From positions 1 through 37,780 of the forward strand of contig NZ_JAPENX010000005.1 of NCBI RefSeq assembly GCF_026341815.1: 37,780 nt of DNA, in the 5' to 3' direction. The position numbers and the translations under genes are program-made. The notes under the pieces were generated by a model that had not been told where the DNA came from, ran no database searches, and worked only from the letters and a program-made list of their open reading frames with translations. Of this stretch, positions 36,128 to 37,780 are shown in pieces. Source of the DNA: Streptomyces sp. NBC_00572 (GTDB lineage Bacteria; Actinomycetota; Actinomycetes; Streptomycetales; Streptomycetaceae). Positions within the stretch are counted from its first letter, which is position 1. The number at the start of each line of letters is the position of its first letter.

Positions 36128-37746
36128 AACCGTCGGACACGTTCCGCAGCTCCCTGCACGATGAGGGGGGCGAACCGTGGCTCGGGTACATCCGGGTCTC
36201 GACCTACAAAGAGGAGAAGATCTCACCGGAGATCCAGCGCGAGGCAATCACCCAGTGGGCCGCCCGAACGGGCCGTCGCATCGTTGAGTGGGTGACCGAC
36301 CTCGACGTCAGCGGACGCCACTTCAAACGCAAGATCACCAAGTGCGTCGAGAACGTCGAGGCCGGCAAGGCATTGGGCGTCGCTGTGTGGAAGTACAGCC
36401 GGTTTGGCCGCGACCGCACCGGAAACGCGCTCTGGCTTGCCAAGCTCGAATCCGCCGGCGGTCAGCTCGAATCCGCCACAGAACCGGTCGACGCAACCAC
36501 CGCCATCGGCCGCTTTCAGCGCGGCATGATCCTGGAGTTCGCCGCCTTCGAAAGTGACCGCGCCGGCGAGCAGTGGAAGGAAACACACGAGCACCGGCAA
36601 TACAAGCTCGGCTTGCCGGCCAGCGGGGGAAAGCGATTCGGCTACATCTGGCATCGCCGCTGGAACCCTGAAACGGAAACGCTCCAAAAGGAACGGTACG
36701 AACCGGACCAGACCATCGCGCCTGTCGTCGCGGACCTCTACCGCGCCTACGTTGCAGGCAAGGGGTTCCCGCAGTTGGTGCAGTCCGTGAACGCCCAGGG
36801 GCACCGAAGCAACTCTGGAGGTCTGTGGAGTACCGACACCCTCCGCTGGTACATGGACAGCGGCTTTCCCGCTGGCCTGCTCCGCGTGCACGACCCCGAC
36901 CACCGGTGCCGCAAGAAGGACGGCAACTGTCGCTCGAAGATCTACATCCAGGGGACCCACGAGGAACTGATCGAGTTCGACCTGTGGACGGCCTACCTCG
37001 CACGACGCAAGACCGTCCGCAATACCAAGCCCCGCGCCCGAACAGGGACGTACGAGCTTGCCGGATTGCCGTCCTGCGGCGGGTGCCGATTGGGTACCAG
37101 CCTGAACACGCGACGCCGACACGGCAGCGCAATCACGGAGCCCGGCTACTCGTACAGGTGCACCCGTCGAGCGAAGTACGGGCCCCTTTCATGCGAGGGC
37201 GTACTCGTCCCGCGCACCATCGTCGAAAAGGAGGTGACCAAGTGGCTGGAGGAACGGGCCGCCGATGGCATCGACGATGCGCCGTCCACGGACGTCAGCC
37301 CCCGCCGTGACCTTATTGCCGAGCAGGCCACCCGCGCCCGCGCACGAGTGCAGGCACAAGCTGAACTCGACCGGCACCGCGCCGCCATCGCCCGACTGCG
37401 AGCGGATCATGCGGCCAACCCGGAAGACTGGGAGCAGGACGAGTACGAGGATGCCCTCGCCCTCGCCCGAAAGAAGCGAGCCGACGCGCAAGCGCAACTC
37501 GATAGCCTCCCCGAGGAGGAGCCTCTCCCGGACCGCGCAGAAGCCGAGGTGCTGATTGCTGGCGCGGCCGAAGCGTGGGATGCCCTGGATGCGCAACAGC
37601 GCAACGCCCTGCTTCGCCAGCTCGTACGCCGAGTCGTGCTGACCAGGACCGGGCCCGGTCTGGCCGAGGTGACTGTGCACCCCGTGTGGGAGCCCGACCC
37701 GTGGGCTGCTCTTGAGCCCGCAAGTCGCGGAGTCATTACGGGGTGA
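36124..37746 (+). CDS. int: Large serine integrase
   Basis: 540 residues; GTG overlapping the upstream stop (GTGA). The resolvase domain carries the catalytic Ser26 in YIRVST (22-27), with YSRFGRDRTGNAL and the R-D motif typical of serine recombinases. A recombinase domain follows (about 165-285; GKRFGYIWHRRW, LRWYMDSGFPAGLLRVHD). The zinc ribbon has C318, C321, C346 and C357. A coiled coil (about 400-470; RARVQAQAELDRHRAAIARLRADH and ALARKKRADAQAQLDSL) marks phiC31-type integrases. The stop lies 12 bp before the attP half at 37758. It performs directional attP x attB integration. Confidence 0.95.
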   Translation: MKPSDTFRSSLHDEGGEPWLGYIRVSTYKEEKISPEIQREAITQWAARTGRRIVEWVTDLDVSGRHFKRKITKCVENVEAGKALGVAVWKYSRFGRDRTGNALWLAKLESAGGQLESATEPVDATTAIGRFQRGMILEFAAFESDRAGEQWKETHEHRQYKLGLPASGGKRFGYIWHRRWNPETETLQKERYEPDQTIAPVVADLYRAYVAGKGFPQLVQSVNAQGHRSNSGGLWSTDTLRWYMDSGFPAGLLRVHDPDHRCRKKDGNCRSKIYIQGTHEELIEFDLWTAYLARRKTVRNTKPRARTGTYELAGLPSCGGCRLGTSLNTRRRHGSAITEPGYSYRCTRRAKYGPLSCEGVLVPRTIVEKEVTKWLEERAADGIDDAPSTDVSPRRDLIAEQATRARARVQAQAELDRHRAAIARLRADHAANPEDWEQDEYEDALALARKKRADAQAQLDSLPEEEPLPDRAEAEVLIAGAAEAWDALDAQQRNALLRQLVRRVVLTRTGPGLAEVTVHPVWEPDPWAALEPASRGVITG

Positions 37747-37757
37747 TCAACCCCATA

Positions 37758-37780
37758 AGTGTTTTACCCGTACGGGTGTG
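37758..37780. other. Right attachment half-site (attP P arm)
   Basis: AGTGTTTTACCCGTACGG (37758-37775) pairs inversely with 6-23 (17 of 18 bases), and GTGTG follows to the window end. It starts 11 bases after the integrase stop, which is where actinophage attP sites often lie. Confidence 0.75.

Noticed and set aside
1..37780. CRISPR array, insertion sequence or rRNA
   Set aside because: No regularly spaced repeats, transposase frames with terminal repeats, or rRNA-like sequence seen by eye.

Overview
The window is a complete or nearly complete temperate siphovirus genome in its integrated or att-opened form, about 37.8 kb long. The host is very probably Streptomyces or a close relative. The pointers are the extreme GC content and third-position GC bias, GTG starts, four-base ATGA/GTGA stop-start overlaps, a WhiB-family protein, a serine integrase and actinobacterial zinc-finger motifs. 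The first 23 bases and the last 23 bases are the two halves of an imperfect palindrome that sits 12 bp past the integrase stop. Joining the window ends therefore rebuilds a serine-integrase attP of about 44-50 bp.

Layout, left to right. (1) 1-3180 is a cargo block next to the left att half: a minus-strand XRE regulator, then on the plus strand two or three tiny proteins, stacked hairpins, a 97-nt tRNA-like element, a 48-residue Gly/Ser-rich peptide, and a PIMT-like methyltransferase that starts 12 bp after the peptide stop. The last pair looks like a stand-alone aspartimide-type (imiditide-like) RiPP cassette and is the best candidate for an undescribed system. (2) 3187-22175 is the minus-strand late module, transcribed right to left: small and large terminase, portal, MuF-like minor capsid protein, a tiny Rmf/CrpP-like protein, scaffold, major capsid, head-tail connectors, tail tube, frameshifted tail assembly chaperones, tape measure, distal tail, tail hub and fibre proteins, amidase endolysin, holin and an XhlA-like accessory protein. 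(3) 17966-23050 carries three plus-strand genes set against this operon, one of them an AT-richer two-TM SLATT-like protein, plus a minus-strand lipoprotein. These look like morons (independently acquired lysogen-expressed genes).

(4) 23115-34979 is the minus-strand early module: HTH proteins, unknown zinc-finger and coiled-coil proteins, SSB, an HNH nuclease, a G39P-like helicase loader, a replication initiator with an internal iteron-like origin, a C5 cytosine methyltransferase, a WhiB protein, an ERF recombinase and a Cro-like HTH protein. (5) 34980-37780 is the lysogeny module on the plus strand: an operator-rich switch region, an apparently leaderless XRE repressor, a two-TM protein, the serine integrase and the right att half.

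A shared operator (TTCTGYC-NN-GRCAGAA) occurs at the repressor start codon, in the repressor/early divergent region, and upstream of the HNH-SSB genes, which suggests a small repressor regulon. The early and late genes all run leftward from the switch, while the repressor and integrase run rightward toward attP. No excisionase/RDF, cos site or CRISPR array was recognised.
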